From Virgibacillus sp. NKC19-16 (GTDB lineage: Bacteria; Bacillota; Bacilli; Bacillales; Amphibacillaceae), in NCBI RefSeq assembly GCF_021560035.1, contig NZ_CP074373.1:1236001-1300000 (forward strand): DNA of 64,000 nucleotides, given 5' to 3'. Positions 1 through 8,955 of this stretch are shown here, piece after piece. Numbering within the stretch: the first letter of the stretch is position 1; every line of letters starts with the position of its first letter. A program made the translations under genes and the position numbers. The notes under the pieces were generated by a model, which saw only the letters and a program-made list of their open reading frames with translations, did not search any database and had not been told where the DNA came from.

Positions 1-342
1 CAAACGAAAAAGGGTAATCGAGCCAAAACGCAAGCCAAAGGATTAACGAAGATCATTATGGGAAGAACAGATATCGATTTTGATGATACAGAACAGTTAG
101 TTGATAGTTCGCAGACTAGGATGATTGCGGAAATCATTCAGTTTCTTGATCGTACGAATGGCTTGCAACATAAATCATTGCATGAACTCTTAGGCGAACT
201 GGAGCAGCAAATGGACAAACAAGGGCTAGCTTCGTTTACGGCATTTAAAAATCAGCATCCCGGCGATATTGCCCGTCCACGCCGGTATGAAATCGCTGCT
301 GTATTGAATCGGATTCGTACTGCAAACGTACAGCAAAAATAG
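1..342 (+). CDS. C-terminal part of a predicted ABC-class P-loop ATPase (5' end outside window)
   Basis: The frame is open from base 1, so only the last 113 residues are visible. No Walker motif lies in this part. The call rests on the tail, with a basic stretch followed by a segment around EQLVDSSQTRMIAEI and a final helical domain, which I recall from the large 'predicted ABC-class ATPase' proteins of Bacillaceae. An ATG at 58 is internal and has no ribosome binding site, so this is not a separate 94-aa gene. queG follows after 20 bases with its own strong ribosome binding site. Function unknown. The family call is from memory and moderate. Confidence 0.5.
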   Translation, partial: QTKKGNRAKTQAKGLTKIIMGRTDIDFDDTEQLVDSSQTRMIAEIIQFLDRTNGLQHKSLHELLGELEQQMDKQGLASFTAFKNQHPGDIARPRRYEIAAVLNRIRTANVQQK

Positions 343-362
343 AAAGGAGGGTCTTAGTTCTG

Positions 363-1508
363 ATGCAGACCGAGCAACTCAAGACTGAAATTATAGCCTA
401 TAGTAAAGAAATCGGTATCGATAAAATCGGCTTTGCCTCTGCAGATGTATTCGGTGAATTAAGAGAGCGCCTGAGACGCCAGCAGGAATTAAAGTATCAA
501 TCAGGCTTTGAAAAAGGATCATTGGAAGAGCGTACCGAACCAGAGCGTCTGCTTCCTGAGGCACAGTCGATCCTTTCTATTGCAATTGCCTATCCGTCCC
601 GTATGAAAGACGCACCAAAAAGTACGAAAGAAGAACGCCGTGGACTATTTGCTCGAGCTTCATGGGGAATAGATTATCACAAGGTATTACGTGAGCGACT
701 GGAAAAACTCGAAGCTTTTATCAAGGAAAAAGTTCCAGGTGTCGAAAATAAAGTGATGGTAGATACGGGAGAGCTTTCGGATCGAGCTGTAGCGGAACGT
801 GCTGGAATCGGATTTAGTGGAAAAAATACATCAATCATCACGCCGGAATTCGGCTCCTACGTGTATCTCGGTGAATTGATTACCAATATACCATTTATTC
901 CTGATGAACCGGTTGATGACAGCTGCGGGGAATGCACGAAATGTATTGATGCATGCCCAACTGGTGCGATTGTCGAGGGTGGTCAATTAAATGCCCAGCG
1001 CTGTATCGCATTTTTAACACAAACCAAAGATTTTTTACCGGATGAATTCCGTACGAAAATCGGAAATCGCGTGTATGGCTGTGATACTTGTCAGCTTGTA
1101 TGTCCGAAGAATAAAAGCATAGATTTCCACATTCATCCGGAACTTGAACCGGAGCATGATGTTGCAAAACCAAAACTTAAACCCATGCTGCAAATTTCCA
1201 ATCGTGAATTTAAAGAAACATTTGGTCATATAGCAGGTTCTTGGAGAGGCAAAAAGCCCTTGCAGCGAAATGCATTAATCGCGCTTGGACATTATAAGGA
1301 TAAAACAGCTGTAGATAAGATGATTACTGTTATGAATAATGACCCGCGTCCGGTAATCCGCGGAACAGCTGCATGGTCACTCGGAAAAATAGGTACCCCT
1401 GAAGCATATGATGCCATCACAGCAGCGATGGAAAAAGAACAGGATGAACAGGTTTTATATGAGATGCAAAAAGGAATGGATTTTCAGCAGGAAATTCCAG
1501 TCAAGTAA
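363..1508 (+). CDS. queG: Epoxyqueuosine reductase QueG
   Basis: Cobalamin- and Fe-S-dependent enzyme that reduces epoxyqueuosine to queuosine at the wobble position of GUN-decoding tRNAs, the last step of queuosine synthesis; cytosolic. The 381-aa protein carries two 4Fe-4S ferredoxin motifs, CGECTKCIDACP near residue 190 and CDTCQLVCPKN near residue 240. An Asp-rich cobalamin-binding N-terminal half precedes them. A C-terminal tail with HEAT-like repeats (around LGHYKDKTAVDKM and SLGKIGTPEAYD) follows, the arrangement seen in Bacillus QueG. The ATG at 363 follows GAAAGGAGGG. The next gene is a wall-type amidase 67 bases on, behind a hairpin. Confident. Confidence 0.93.
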   Translation: MQTEQLKTEIIAYSKEIGIDKIGFASADVFGELRERLRRQQELKYQSGFEKGSLEERTEPERLLPEAQSILSIAIAYPSRMKDAPKSTKEERRGLFARASWGIDYHKVLRERLEKLEAFIKEKVPGVENKVMVDTGELSDRAVAERAGIGFSGKNTSIITPEFGSYVYLGELITNIPFIPDEPVDDSCGECTKCIDACPTGAIVEGGQLNAQRCIAFLTQTKDFLPDEFRTKIGNRVYGCDTCQLVCPKNKSIDFHIHPELEPEHDVAKPKLKPMLQISNREFKETFGHIAGSWRGKKPLQRNALIALGHYKDKTAVDKMITVMNNDPRPVIRGTAAWSLGKIGTPEAYDAITAAMEKEQDEQVLYEMQKGMDFQQEIPVK

Positions 1509-1540
1509 ATCGTTATTAAAATCACATACTTTGCCAAGCT

Positions 1541-1570
1541 TCCCCTCCATATACTCTTTAATGGAGGGGA
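1541..1570 (+). promoter_or_regulatory. 10-bp perfect hairpin covering the ribosome binding site of the amidase gene
   Basis: TCCCCTCCAT (1541-1550) and ATGGAGGGGA (1561-1570) are perfect inverted repeats around a 10-nt loop. The 3' arm contains GGAGGGG, the only plausible Shine-Dalgarno for the GTG at 1576. The bases after the stem (TTTGTGTGG) are a poor U-tract. It may end queG transcripts inefficiently, or it may gate translation of the amidase by hiding the site. Confidence 0.6.
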
Positions 1571-1575
1571 TTTGT

Positions 1576-2424
1576 GTGGAAAAATTAAAAGAAATGTGGA
1601 TGAATTTTTTAAGAGAAGAACGAAATACAGATGATTGGTGGGTACGAAAAAAGGCTTTATGGAGGGAGCGGGAAAGTGAAATTGTCCGCATCCAGGGAGA
1701 CGCGAAAATTTATCGGAAAATCCGTTATGAGAATGAAGCAGAGTATGCATACTTACTGCATGTAGCCTATTTTATCAAGCAGGGGGATCATTTTCATAGG
1801 GAGGAGCAGGTTACACCATATAGATTCCGTTTACTTGATGGTGAAATAACAGATCATAAAGAGATAGTGCCAGCTAAGCAGCCAACAGCGAAACAGTCAA
1901 TCACTCCTGATGAAATACAGGAAAGGTCCGCACACATGCGTTTTTCCTATGACCGTCTTGCTGCAGTGCAATATGCAGAGCGTTGGTGGAACAGTTATAA
2001 CCCAAATTACAGGAAATTTGACGTGGACTGTACGAATTACGTCTCACAGTGTTTACGGGCAGGTGGTGCGCCAATGCGTGGTGCTCCGGTTAGAGAGCAA
2101 GGCTGGTGGTATCAGGATGATAATTGGAGCTTTAGTTGGGCAGTTGCTCATTCCATGAGATGGTATTTAAGTGGGTCTGAAGAAGGATTGCAAGGAAAAG
2201 AGGTCGAGAATGCGGAAGCGCTACTTCCTGGAGATATAATTTGCTATGATTTCGAGGGTGATGGGCGCTTTGATCATAATACAATCGTTGTTGCAAAAGA
2301 TTCCTATGGTATGCCGCTCGTTAACGCACATACTGATAATAGTCGCAATAGATACTGGTCTTATGAGGATTCAACAGCATGGACGCCGAATATACAGTAT
2401 AAGTTTTTTCAAATTGGTGAGTAG
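1576..2424 (+). CDS. Putative amidase-domain protein (Amidase_6 type)
   Basis: 282-aa protein whose C-terminal half (about residues 125-280) looks like the Amidase_6 'putative amidase' domain of Bacilli, a papain/NlpC-like cysteine hydrolase fold. It has DCTNYVSQCL with the likely catalytic Cys, then His in FDHNTIVV and a second His in NAHTDN. The N-terminal half is charged and Trp/Arg-rich, with no signal peptide or lipobox, so it is probably cytosolic or exported by another route. Substrate unknown; peptidoglycan peptides are a guess from the fold. The start is GTG 1576, 6 nt after GGAGGGG; upstream in-frame ATGs lack a site and fall inside queG or the hairpin. Family call good, role uncertain. 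Confidence 0.75.
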   Translation: MEKLKEMWMNFLREERNTDDWWVRKKALWRERESEIVRIQGDAKIYRKIRYENEAEYAYLLHVAYFIKQGDHFHREEQVTPYRFRLLDGEITDHKEIVPAKQPTAKQSITPDEIQERSAHMRFSYDRLAAVQYAERWWNSYNPNYRKFDVDCTNYVSQCLRAGGAPMRGAPVREQGWWYQDDNWSFSWAVAHSMRWYLSGSEEGLQGKEVENAEALLPGDIICYDFEGDGRFDHNTIVVAKDSYGMPLVNAHTDNSRNRYWSYEDSTAWTPNIQYKFFQIGE

Positions 2425-2436
2425 AAGTGGTATAAT
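2408..2436 (+). promoter_or_regulatory. Sigma-A-like promoter for trmL
   Basis: TTCAAA (2408-2413), 17-bp spacer, TATAAT (2431-2436). It overlaps the 3' end of the amidase gene and lies 35 bases before the trmL start. The -10 is perfect; the -35 is weak. Confidence 0.5.
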
Positions 2437-2470
2437 AGATTAGTTATTAAAAGTTGTAAGGAGAATGAAA

Positions 2471-2944
2471 GTGAGTTTACATGTCGTATTATTTCAACCA
2501 GAGATACCCGCTAATACCGGTAATATAGCAAGAACATGCCTTGGTACAGATACAACACTACATTTAATCCATCCACTCGGCTTTTCTACAGATGACAAAA
2601 TGCTGCGCCGAGCTGGACTGGATTATTGGAAAGATGTTGAAATTAAGGAATATGATTCATTAGATGAATTATATGAAACGTACCCGGAAGGTATATTTTA
2701 TTATATTGAAAATTTTGGTACAAAGCATTATACAGATTATGATTATAGTAATATAGATGAGGACATATTCTTTGTTTTCGGCCGTGAAACAGACGGAATT
2801 CCAAAAGAACTGTTAGAAGGGAAAGAGGATCGGTGTCTTCGGATCCATATGAATGATAAAATTCGTTCCTTGAATTTAGCAAATACAGCAGCAATTATTA
2901 TTTATGAAGCATTAAGGCAACAGCATTTTCCAAAAATGGATTAA
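2471..2944 (+). CDS. trmL: tRNA (cytidine/uridine-2'-O-)-methyltransferase TrmL
   Basis: SPOUT-class methyltransferase that 2'-O-methylates position 34 of tRNA-Leu isoacceptors using S-adenosylmethionine; acts as a dimer in the cytosol. The 157-aa protein shows the family opening HVVLFQPEIPANTGNIAR, a middle FVFGRETDGIP and the knot-forming end IRSLNLANTAAI. I choose GTG 2471, because AAGGAG (2458-2463) is 7 nt from it but only 1 nt from the upstream ATG at 2465. This also gives the normal N-terminus MSLHVVLF. It is followed directly by a terminator, so it is probably monocistronic. Confidence 0.93.
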   Translation: MSLHVVLFQPEIPANTGNIARTCLGTDTTLHLIHPLGFSTDDKMLRRAGLDYWKDVEIKEYDSLDELYETYPEGIFYYIENFGTKHYTDYDYSNIDEDIFFVFGRETDGIPKELLEGKEDRCLRIHMNDKIRSLNLANTAAIIIYEALRQQHFPKMD

Positions 2945-2982
2945 AAAAACGCCGTGCGAATTTTTCGCATGGCGTTTTATCG
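2945..2982 (+). terminator. Rho-independent terminator after trmL
   Basis: Hairpin AAACGCCGTGCGAA / TTCGCATGGCGTTTT with a short T-rich loop and a T run, starting right after the trmL stop. Confidence 0.85.
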
Positions 2983-3029
2983 TCTAGGAAATTATAAAAA
3001 TGTTGGGATGTGGATAATTAAGTAGCCAA

Positions 3030-3192
3030 ATAGGTCTCGTCCGGCTCCAGCGCCCAGCAACTAGCAAACTTCACATTCCTACACTACGATAAGTCAACAT
3101 CGGTTCGCTTGTCAGCTCACCGTGTTTCCTTTATCTCATTGCGGAATGCTCCAGTTTGTACGTTGCTAACCGGGCGCTTCCGCCTTTGTTCC
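3030..3192. repeat. GC-rich non-coding block, probable dispersed repeat
   Basis: This stretch is visibly more GC-rich than its surroundings. It has no credible gene; open frames here lack ribosome binding sites. Its run from GTCCGGCTCCAGCGCC to CGGGCGCTTCCGCC resembles a repeat I recall as scattered in intergenic regions of Bacillaceae genomes. Only one copy is in this window, so repeat status cannot be shown from the sequence. Confidence 0.35.
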
Positions 3193-3193
3193 A

Positions 3194-3298
3194 TTATTGA
3201 TTCTTTTTTGGAACACCTGGTTTTGATTGATATGCTGAAGTTAGGCAAGATGTTAAGAATACAACAATTACACCGCCTAATAATGCTAAGTCCAACAT
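3194..3298 (-). CDS. Hidden 34-aa single-span membrane peptide
   Basis: On the minus strand AAAGGAGG stands before an ATG (3298). A 35-codon frame follows, ending in TAA at 3194. The product starts MLDLALLGGVIVVFLTS, a hydrophobic segment long enough for one membrane span, and ends in a basic, Pro/Lys-rich tail (KPGVPKKNQ). Two TATAAT-like boxes lie upstream between about 3338 and 3356 on this strand. The gene is shorter than usual annotation cut-offs. I do not recognise the family. The strong ribosome binding site and clean topology (one helix plus basic cytosolic tail) argue that it is real. A role in binding a membrane complex is possible but unproven. Confidence 0.6.
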   Translation of the reverse strand: MLDLALLGGVIVVFLTSCLTSAYQSKPGVPKKNQ

Positions 3299-3399
3299 GG
3301 GATGTCCTCCTTTAGAGTTATATGTAAATTTGCGTATATTTTATTATACCCTTATTATACAGAATAAATCTTATAATTGGAAGTGTAGAACGTAAAAAA

Positions 3400-3913
3400 G
3401 GCTCTTTTCGTAAATATTGTTGTTTTAAAATCTTAGTAGTTGATATAAAACTACGACATAACTTAATGTGCCCGTTAATCCGCCGCTCCGGTAATACACT
3501 TCGCGCACCTTAGGGCGGCTGTTGAGCCTCCTTGTGCTGTCGCACTGCGGGGTCTCACCTAGGCCTCTGCTCCCGCAGGAGTCTTCGTGTATTACCTCCG
3601 CTGGTATTTCGATTACTACCCATGAACTGCATCAGTATTAATATACAAAGCATCGAACCACCTCACCAGTTCGGTATCGCTCCGGGCGGTGACTCCTGCG
3701 GGAACAAATGTCTTCGGTGGGACGAGCATTTACGCGCAGTCCCAGCACGTGTCCGAAGGCCCCGCAGCGGTGGGTTTTCCGCGAGGAGACTGAGGCCGTG
3801 CCCGCGGAAAGCATCCGCCCGGAGCGATCCCGAACGGCAATTATAGCAAATGCTAATAGCAAACAGTAGTTATGTCGCATTCTATATTTTTGTGTCAAAA
3901 GCAACAAAACAGC
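3400..3913. repeat. Interspersed element copy R1 (long imperfect terminal inverted repeats, GC-rich core)
   Basis: The left end begins AGGCTCTTTTCGTAA (3400) and runs to TACGACATAAC. The right end (about 3870-3913) is an inverted, diverged version, GTTATGTCGCATTC through GTGTCAAAAGCAACAAAACAGC. The GC-rich core (about 3475-3845) is closely similar to the inverted copy R2 at 27.1-27.55 kb. Shared segments include GACTCCTGCGGGA, GCAGAGGCCTAG and CGGACACGTG. Apparent ORFs in the core are by-products. No transposase is present, so it would be a non-autonomous, MITE-like element. R1 also carries a 39-nt hairpin segment at 3705-3743 that R2 lacks. Confidence 0.8.
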
Positions 3914-4007
3914 ATAAAAATTGAACCTGACAAAATAATGCCTCATTATTCATAAAACCGTAAAAAATGCAAATATCCTATTTAGCGCATAAATCCGGTT
4001 ACATATA

Positions 4008-4036
4008 TTGTTTCCAAGCATAAAATAGGGTATATT
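4008..4036 (+). promoter_or_regulatory. Sigma-A-like promoter of odhAB
   Basis: TTGTTT (4008-4013), 17-bp spacer, TATATT (4031-4036), about 95 bases before the odhA start. It lies between repeat R1 and the gene and is the best promoter match in the gap. Confidence 0.6.
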
Positions 4037-4130
4037 AGTTGATGAAGTCATTTGTCAGTTCTATAATGTAAATGAGTGTTAAGAATCGTTGTGAAACAGA
4101 TAAAGTTAACTTCTAATGGGGGTATAAAAC

Positions 4131-6992
4131 GTGGCACTGAATGAGGAATCCAGTGAGAGATTCTGGGAACAGTTTAATGGACCAAACATGGGGTATGTAG
4201 AAGAACAATATGATTTGTATAAAGAGGATCCGGAAAGCCTTGACGCCTCTACAAAAGAAATGTTCGACAAATACGGGGCACCTGATTGGCTAAATCAATC
4301 AAATGGTGAGACTCAAACTCTATCTGAAAAAACTTCAAAAAATGATGTTAAAAAGCTGACCTCTGCAATGAAACTTGTTGAGGCTATTCGACGTTATGGG
4401 CATTTGGAGGCAGATATTTATCCGGTTGGTCTTCAAAAGACAAGAAAATCGGAGTTAGTCGACCCCAAAAAATATGGATTAAGCGATGAAGATTTAAAAA
4501 ACATACCAGCAGAATGGTTATGGGAAAAAGCACCAAGCAATATTGAAAGCGGTTTGGATGTTATTAATGAATTTAAAAAGTATTACACGGGTACGATCAC
4601 CTATGAATATGATCATGTGAATAATGACGAAGAACGTAAATGGTTACTGGAATTAATCGAAGCTGGAGAAGCGCGGTTGGATTTATCTGATGAAGACAAG
4701 CAACAACTACTCGAACGCCTTGCACATGTAGAAGGTTTTGAAGCATTCCTTCAAAAAACATTTGTTGGTCAAAAGCGTTTTTCCATTGAAGGTTTAGAAT
4801 CAATGGTACCAATGCTTGACCAAATTGTTAAATACGCTGCTGCAGATAAAATAGAAAATATCATGATGGGAATGGCGCACCGTGGTCGACTTTCGGTTTT
4901 GGCCCATGTGTTAGGAAAACCATATGACAAGATATTCTCTGAATTCCATCATTCCCCGGATAAGGAATTAATGCCTTCTGAAGGATCGATGGGGATAAAT
5001 CATGGCTGGACCGGAGATGTGAAATATCACCTTGGTGCAACGAAGGATGTTAACGAGACAGAAACAGCAACACGTATTACATTGGCGCATAATCCGTCAC
5101 ACTTGGAATTTGTAAATCCTGTGGTTGAAGGGTTTGCACGTGCAGCACAGGATGATCGTTCCGAAAAAGGATATCCAATGCGTGATGATAGTAAAGCCTT
5201 TGGAGTACTTATTCATGGAGACGCTGCATTTATTGGTGAGGGTGTTGTTGCGGAGACGCTAAACTTGAGTGGATTGCCGGGCTATACAACAGGAGGCTCG
5301 CTTCATATTATTGCAAACAATCTGGTTGGCTACACAACAAATCAGAGGGATGGGCGTTCCACACGTTATGCAAGCGATTTAGCCAAGGGGTTTGAAATTC
5401 CGATCATTCATGTAAACGCTGACGATCCAATAGCCTGTATATCAGCGATTCGAATTGGCTATGAATATCGGAAAAAATTCCATAAGGATTTTCTTATTGA
5501 TTTAGTAGGCTATCGCCGTTATGGCCATAATGAGATGGATGAGCCAAGATCAACACAGCCAAAGCTGTATCAGGATATTGATAACCACCCTACAGCAGTA
5601 AACGTTTTTGCTAACGTATTGGAAGAAAAAGGGGTTTTGGATACAGAAGGATTTGAAGGTATACAAGAAAAAGTCGAGCGTGATCTTCGTGATATATATG
5701 AAAGCATGAAGGAAAACGAAGCAGGTCAAGCTGAGGCAGAGGCCATTCCAAAAGCCTTACGAAATGGAATTGATCAATACGAGACAGCTGTACCACTTGA
5801 TACGCTAAAATCCCTAAATAAAGGATTAATGAACCGGCCGGAAGGATTTAATAGCTTTAAAAAAGTTGAAAGAATTCTTAAACGGCGCGAGGATGCACTG
5901 AAAGAAGGCAATAAAGTAGACTGGGGTGCAGGAGAAGCGTTAGCCTATGCAACTATTTTACAGGACGGGGTTCCAATTCGCTTGACGGGCCAGGATACGG
6001 AAAGAGGGACTTTTGCTCACCGTCATCTTGTATTACATGATACAGAGAATAGTGATGAATATAGTCCACTGCACGGATTGGACGCGGCGAAGGCATCATT
6101 TGATATTCGTAATAGTCCATTATCTGAGGCAGGTGTATTAGGATTTGAATACGGGTATAGTGTTCAATCACCAAATACATTGGTTATTTGGGAAGCGCAA
6201 TTCGGTGACTTTGCGAATGCTGCCCAAGTTATATTTGACCAATTTATTTCTGCCGCTCGTGCAAAGTGGGGCGAGAAATCAAATATGGTAATGCTATTGC
6301 CGCATGGATATGAAGGACAAGGACCGGAACATTCCAGTGCGCGTTTGGAACGTTTCCTGCAAATGGCTGCAGAAAATAATTGGATTGTCGCAAATGTCAC
6401 ATCATCTGCACAATTTTTCCATTTAATTCGCAGGCAAGCCGTAATGCGTGGACGTGAAGAAGCCAGACCATTAGTATTAATGACACCGAAAAGCCTGTTG
6501 CGTAATCAACGTGTAGCGTCCGTAGCGGAAGAATTCACAGATGGTAGGTTCCAACCATTACGAAAGCAGCCAAACCCGAATGTTAAGAAAGAGAATGTAA
6601 CACGCTTACTTATAGGGAGTGGCAAAGTAATGGTGGATATCGAAGAGGAACTGGATGATTCAGAGGAAAAATTCGATTGGCTGCAGGTATTACGTCTGGA
6701 GCAAATTTATCCATTCCCTAAAAAGCAGCTGGAAGCAGAATTAAAAGATCTACCAAATGTGGAAGAAATTGTTTGGGTACAGGAAGAACCGAAAAATATG
6801 GGCAGCTGGGATTTCGTTGATGATTATTTAAGAGATCTCCTGCAGGATGGCCAAACCTTACGATATATCGGGCGTCCTAATCGTGCATCTCCTGCAGTCG
6901 GTGTACCGAATGTTCATAAAACAGAACAAAGTCAGATAATCCAAAAAGCACTCAATTCATCAAAAGGAGGAGAAACCAGTGAACGAAATTAA
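4131..6992 (+). CDS. odhA: 2-oxoglutarate dehydrogenase E1 component
   Basis: Thiamine-diphosphate-dependent decarboxylase of the 2-oxoglutarate dehydrogenase complex (TCA cycle, cytosol). It passes the succinyl group to the lipoyl arm of OdhB. The 953 aa match the family length. Recognisable parts are the N-terminal [20 protein letters not shown], the thiamine-binding region [36 protein letters not shown], and the transketolase-like C-terminal half with FEYGYSV and [20 protein letters not shown]. Start GTG 4131, after a GGGGG-type site with an 8-nt gap. It overlaps odhB by 14 bases, implying translational coupling. Confidence 0.96.
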   Translation: MALNEESSERFWEQFNGPNMGYVEEQYDLYKEDPESLDASTKEMFDKYGAPDWLNQSNGETQTLSEKTSKNDVKKLTSAMKLVEAIRRYGHLEADIYPVGLQKTRKSELVDPKKYGLSDEDLKNIPAEWLWEKAPSNIESGLDVINEFKKYYTGTITYEYDHVNNDEERKWLLELIEAGEARLDLSDEDKQQLLERLAHVEGFEAFLQKTFVGQKRFSIEGLESMVPMLDQIVKYAAADKIENIMMGMAHRGRLSVLAHVLGKPYDKIFSEFHHSPDKELMPSEGSMGINHGWTGDVKYHLGATKDVNETETATRITLAHNPSHLEFVNPVVEGFARAAQDDRSEKGYPMRDDSKAFGVLIHGDAAFIGEGVVAETLNLSGLPGYTTGGSLHIIANNLVGYTTNQRDGRSTRYASDLAKGFEIPIIHVNADDPIACISAIRIGYEYRKKFHKDFLIDLVGYRRYGHNEMDEPRSTQPKLYQDIDNHPTAVNVFANVLEEKGVLDTEGFEGIQEKVERDLRDIYESMKENEAGQAEAEAIPKALRNGIDQYETAVPLDTLKSLNKGLMNRPEGFNSFKKVERILKRREDALKEGNKVDWGAGEALAYATILQDGVPIRLTGQDTERGTFAHRHLVLHDTENSDEYSPLHGLDAAKASFDIRNSPLSEAGVLGFEYGYSVQSPNTLVIWEAQFGDFANAAQVIFDQFISAARAKWGEKSNMVMLLPHGYEGQGPEHSSARLERFLQMAAENNWIVANVTSSAQFFHLIRRQAVMRGREEARPLVLMTPKSLLRNQRVASVAEEFTDGRFQPLRKQPNPNVKKENVTRLLIGSGKVMVDIEEELDDSEEKFDWLQVLRLEQIYPFPKKQLEAELKDLPNVEEIVWVQEEPKNMGSWDFVDDYLRDLLQDGQTLRYIGRPNRASPAVGVPNVHKTEQSQIIQKALNSSKGGETSERN

Positions 6993-8247
6993 AATTCCAG
7001 AACTTGCCGAATCAATTACAGAAGGCACAATTGCCGAGTGGTTAGTAAAAAAAGGGGATAAAGTAGAAAAAGGTGATCCGGTTGTCGAGTTAGAAACGGA
7101 TAAAATTAATGTTGAAGTAAACTCCGATTTCGCTGGGGTAATCACTGAAATCGTTAGCGAAGAAGGCGATGATGTAGAAGTTGGTGATGTGATCGCTAAA
7201 ATAGATGAGAACGGTGAAGCTGGCGGGGATACTACCGAAGAAGAATCCAAAGAAGAACCAAAAGAAGAATCGTCGAAAGAAAAAGCATCTATCGAAGACA
7301 AAGATGAATCTTCTAAAAAGGAAGAGCCAAAAGATGACAGTACAAATGATGTCGTTGCTTCACCGGCAGCCAGAAAACGGGCACGCGAATTAAATATTGA
7401 TTTGGGAGAAGTGAGCCCGCGTGATCCATTAGGTCGTGTCCGTCCGGAAGACGTAGACGCGGCAGCAAAAAGTAAAAATGAAAAGAAAGAGTCGAAACCT
7501 GCTAAGAAAGAAGAGACGAAGAAATCCGAGAAAACAGAGTTTGATAAACCGGTAGAGCGTATAAAAATGTCACGTCGCCGTCAAACCATTGCTAAGCGTC
7601 TCGTGGAAGCACAAGAAACGGCAGCAATGCTCACAACTTTTAACGAAGTAGACCTGACGGAAGTAATGAAAATCCGTAGTGAGCGTAAGGAAAAATTCAT
7701 TGAAAAACATGGTGTGAAACTTGGTTTTATGTCATTCTTTACAAAAGCAGTTGTAGGTGCATTGAAAGAGTTCCCATTACTTAACGCGGAGATCCAGGGC
7801 AATGAAATTGTAAAGAAAAACTTCTATGATATAGGTATTGCTGTATCTGCAGAAGATGGATTGGTAGTTCCGGTTGTACGTGATGCAGATAAACTGGATT
7901 TTGCAGGGATAGAACGTAAAATTGGAGAACTTGGTAAAAAAGCACAGGAAAATAATCTGGGACTGGATGAAATACAAGGTGGATCATTCTCAATTACAAA
8001 TGGTGGAACCTTTGGATCAATGTTATCCACTCCAATATTAAATGCGCCACAAGTTGGTATTTTGGGGATGCATAATATCCAAAAACGTGCGATGGTTATG
8101 CCTGATGATTCTATTGAAGTTCGTCCGATGATGTATATTGCACTTTCTTATGACCATCGAATCGTTGATGGTAGTGAAGCAGTTCGGTTCCTAGTACGCA
8201 TTAAACAATTACTTGAAGATCCATATGATCTATTGCTTGAAGGATAA
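6979..8247 (+). CDS. odhB: Dihydrolipoyllysine succinyltransferase (E2 of 2-oxoglutarate dehydrogenase)
   Basis: Core E2 subunit that carries the lipoyl group and transfers succinyl to CoA. Order in the 422-aa protein: a lipoyl domain (residues 1-75) with the modified Lys in [12 protein letters not shown]; a Glu/Lys/Ser-rich linker; a peripheral-subunit-binding domain around [17 protein letters not shown]; a second charged linker; and a catalytic domain (about 195-422) ending with the active-site motif [14 protein letters not shown] start at 6979 after AGGAGG that lies inside odhA. A strong terminator follows, so odhAB is a two-gene operon with no E3 gene here. Confidence 0.96.
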   Translation: MNEIKIPELAESITEGTIAEWLVKKGDKVEKGDPVVELETDKINVEVNSDFAGVITEIVSEEGDDVEVGDVIAKIDENGEAGGDTTEEESKEEPKEESSKEKASIEDKDESSKKEEPKDDSTNDVVASPAARKRARELNIDLGEVSPRDPLGRVRPEDVDAAAKSKNEKKESKPAKKEETKKSEKTEFDKPVERIKMSRRRQTIAKRLVEAQETAAMLTTFNEVDLTEVMKIRSERKEKFIEKHGVKLGFMSFFTKAVVGALKEFPLLNAEIQGNEIVKKNFYDIGIAVSAEDGLVVPVVRDADKLDFAGIERKIGELGKKAQENNLGLDEIQGGSFSITNGGTFGSMLSTPILNAPQVGILGMHNIQKRAMVMPDDSIEVRPMMYIALSYDHRIVDGSEAVRFLVRIKQLLEDPYDLLLEG

Positions 8248-8255
8248 AAACATAT

Positions 8256-8294
8256 GCCCTCACTTTGATGGAATATCAGGGTGAGGGCTTTTTG
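8256..8294 (+). terminator. Terminator of odhAB
   Basis: GCCCTCAC (8256-8263) pairs with GTGAGGGC (8281-8288), followed by TTTTT. Confidence 0.85.
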
Positions 8295-8379
8295 TGCTTG
8301 GGAAATTTTGAAATTGTAGAAGTGAGAAGTACTTCTTTTGTCATTTAGTTACTTGTGGTGTAAAAGTATATTTCATCTG

Positions 8380-8709
8380 TTAATCGGAAATGGCCATTTT
8401 AAGTATCTTTACATCCGATTCCAACTCCGATACTCTCTTATTCATCGAATTTTCCATAGTAAGATGAAGCTCATAATTTTTAGCAGTTTGCGCTTTGACA
8501 ATACGTAAATCTTCGCGTATTTCATTGAATTGCTTGTCCATGGAATCCAACCGCATATTCACAGACTTAAATTGCTCATCCATAGAATCCAACCGCTTGT
8601 CCACATAATAAAACCGTTTATCTATAGAATACAGCCGCTCATCCACGGAATCAAACCGTTTATTCAAATTGCGAATTTCTGTTAATACAGTAGCCATTTC
8701 TTCACTCAT
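8380..8709 (-). CDS. Heptad-repeat coiled-coil protein of unknown function
   Basis: 109-aa soluble protein built almost wholly of tandem seven-residue units (RFDSVDERL, YSIDKRF, YYVDKRL, DSMDEQF, KSVNMRL, DSMDKQF, NEIREDL) between about residues 18 and 70. A second helix (SELESDVKILKMAI) lies at the C-terminus. This predicts a long parallel coiled coil. The repetition is visible in DNA as 21- and 42-base near-repeats, so unit number may vary between strains. I choose ATG 8709 after AGGAGGTGAG; the ATG at 8733 lacks a site. Function unknown. It is orientated against odhAB and divergent from the purine permease. Confidence 0.75.
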   Translation of the reverse strand: MSEEMATVLTEIRNLNKRFDSVDERLYSIDKRFYYVDKRLDSMDEQFKSVNMRLDSMDKQFNEIREDLRIVKAQTAKNYELHLTMENSMNKRVSELESDVKILKMAISD

Positions 8710-8886
8710 TCTACTCACCTCCTCCTGAACCATTATAGCATGCTTATCTCATTTTACATCTATCAAAAATCGTTTTTTCTATAAAAGTTAATAGGCAAAA
8801 CACAAACTTACTTAGACGAAGATTGTATTTTCCTTCCTTATAACTCTAGAAAAATATAATTTTACATAAAAAAACGTTTAATAGCC

Positions 8887-8915
8887 TTGCAAAAATACTA
8901 AAAAACGAATATTAT
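8887..8915 (+). promoter_or_regulatory. Sigma-A-like promoter of the purine permease gene
   Basis: TTGCAA (8887-8892), 17-bp spacer, TATTAT (8910-8915). The expected transcript start is about 35 bases before the GTG at 8956, too short for a purine riboswitch. Confidence 0.6.
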
Positions 8916-8943
8916 AGATTGTGTTGATTTTATTATTCGGAAA
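8900..8943 (+). promoter_or_regulatory. Candidate PurR operator: two inverted PurBoxes over the promoter
   Basis: AAAACGAATATTA (CGAA at 8906-8909) and, inverted, TTATTATTCGGAA (TTCG at 8936-8939) resemble the Bacillus PurBox with its central CGAA. The centres are 30 bp apart, as in known paired PurBoxes (two 14-bp boxes with a 16-17-bp gap). The first box covers the -10 hexamer and the second reaches the ribosome binding site. Binding by PurR would therefore block transcription of the purine permease. Confidence 0.55.
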
Positions 8944-8955
8944 GAGGGGCTAGCG

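Noticed and set aside
3109-3315. 68-aa plus-strand frame
   Set aside because: No ribosome binding site; overlaps the better-supported 34-aa minus-strand gene and a GC-rich block that looks like a repeat.
3532-3946. Open frames of 104 aa (plus) and 102 aa (minus) in the GC-rich block
   Set aside because: They lie in the core of repeat R1, lack ribosome binding sites, and a similar frame in the inverted copy R2 arises only because the DNA is repeated; frame and length are not kept.
8510-8660. CRISPR-like short repeats on the minus strand
   Set aside because: The 21/42-base repeats are in frame and encode heptads of a coiled-coil protein; no spacers or cas genes.
8760-8955. Purine riboswitch before the pbuG-like gene
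   Set aside because: Looked for the conserved purine aptamer blocks and did not see them; the promoter leaves a leader of only about 35 bases.
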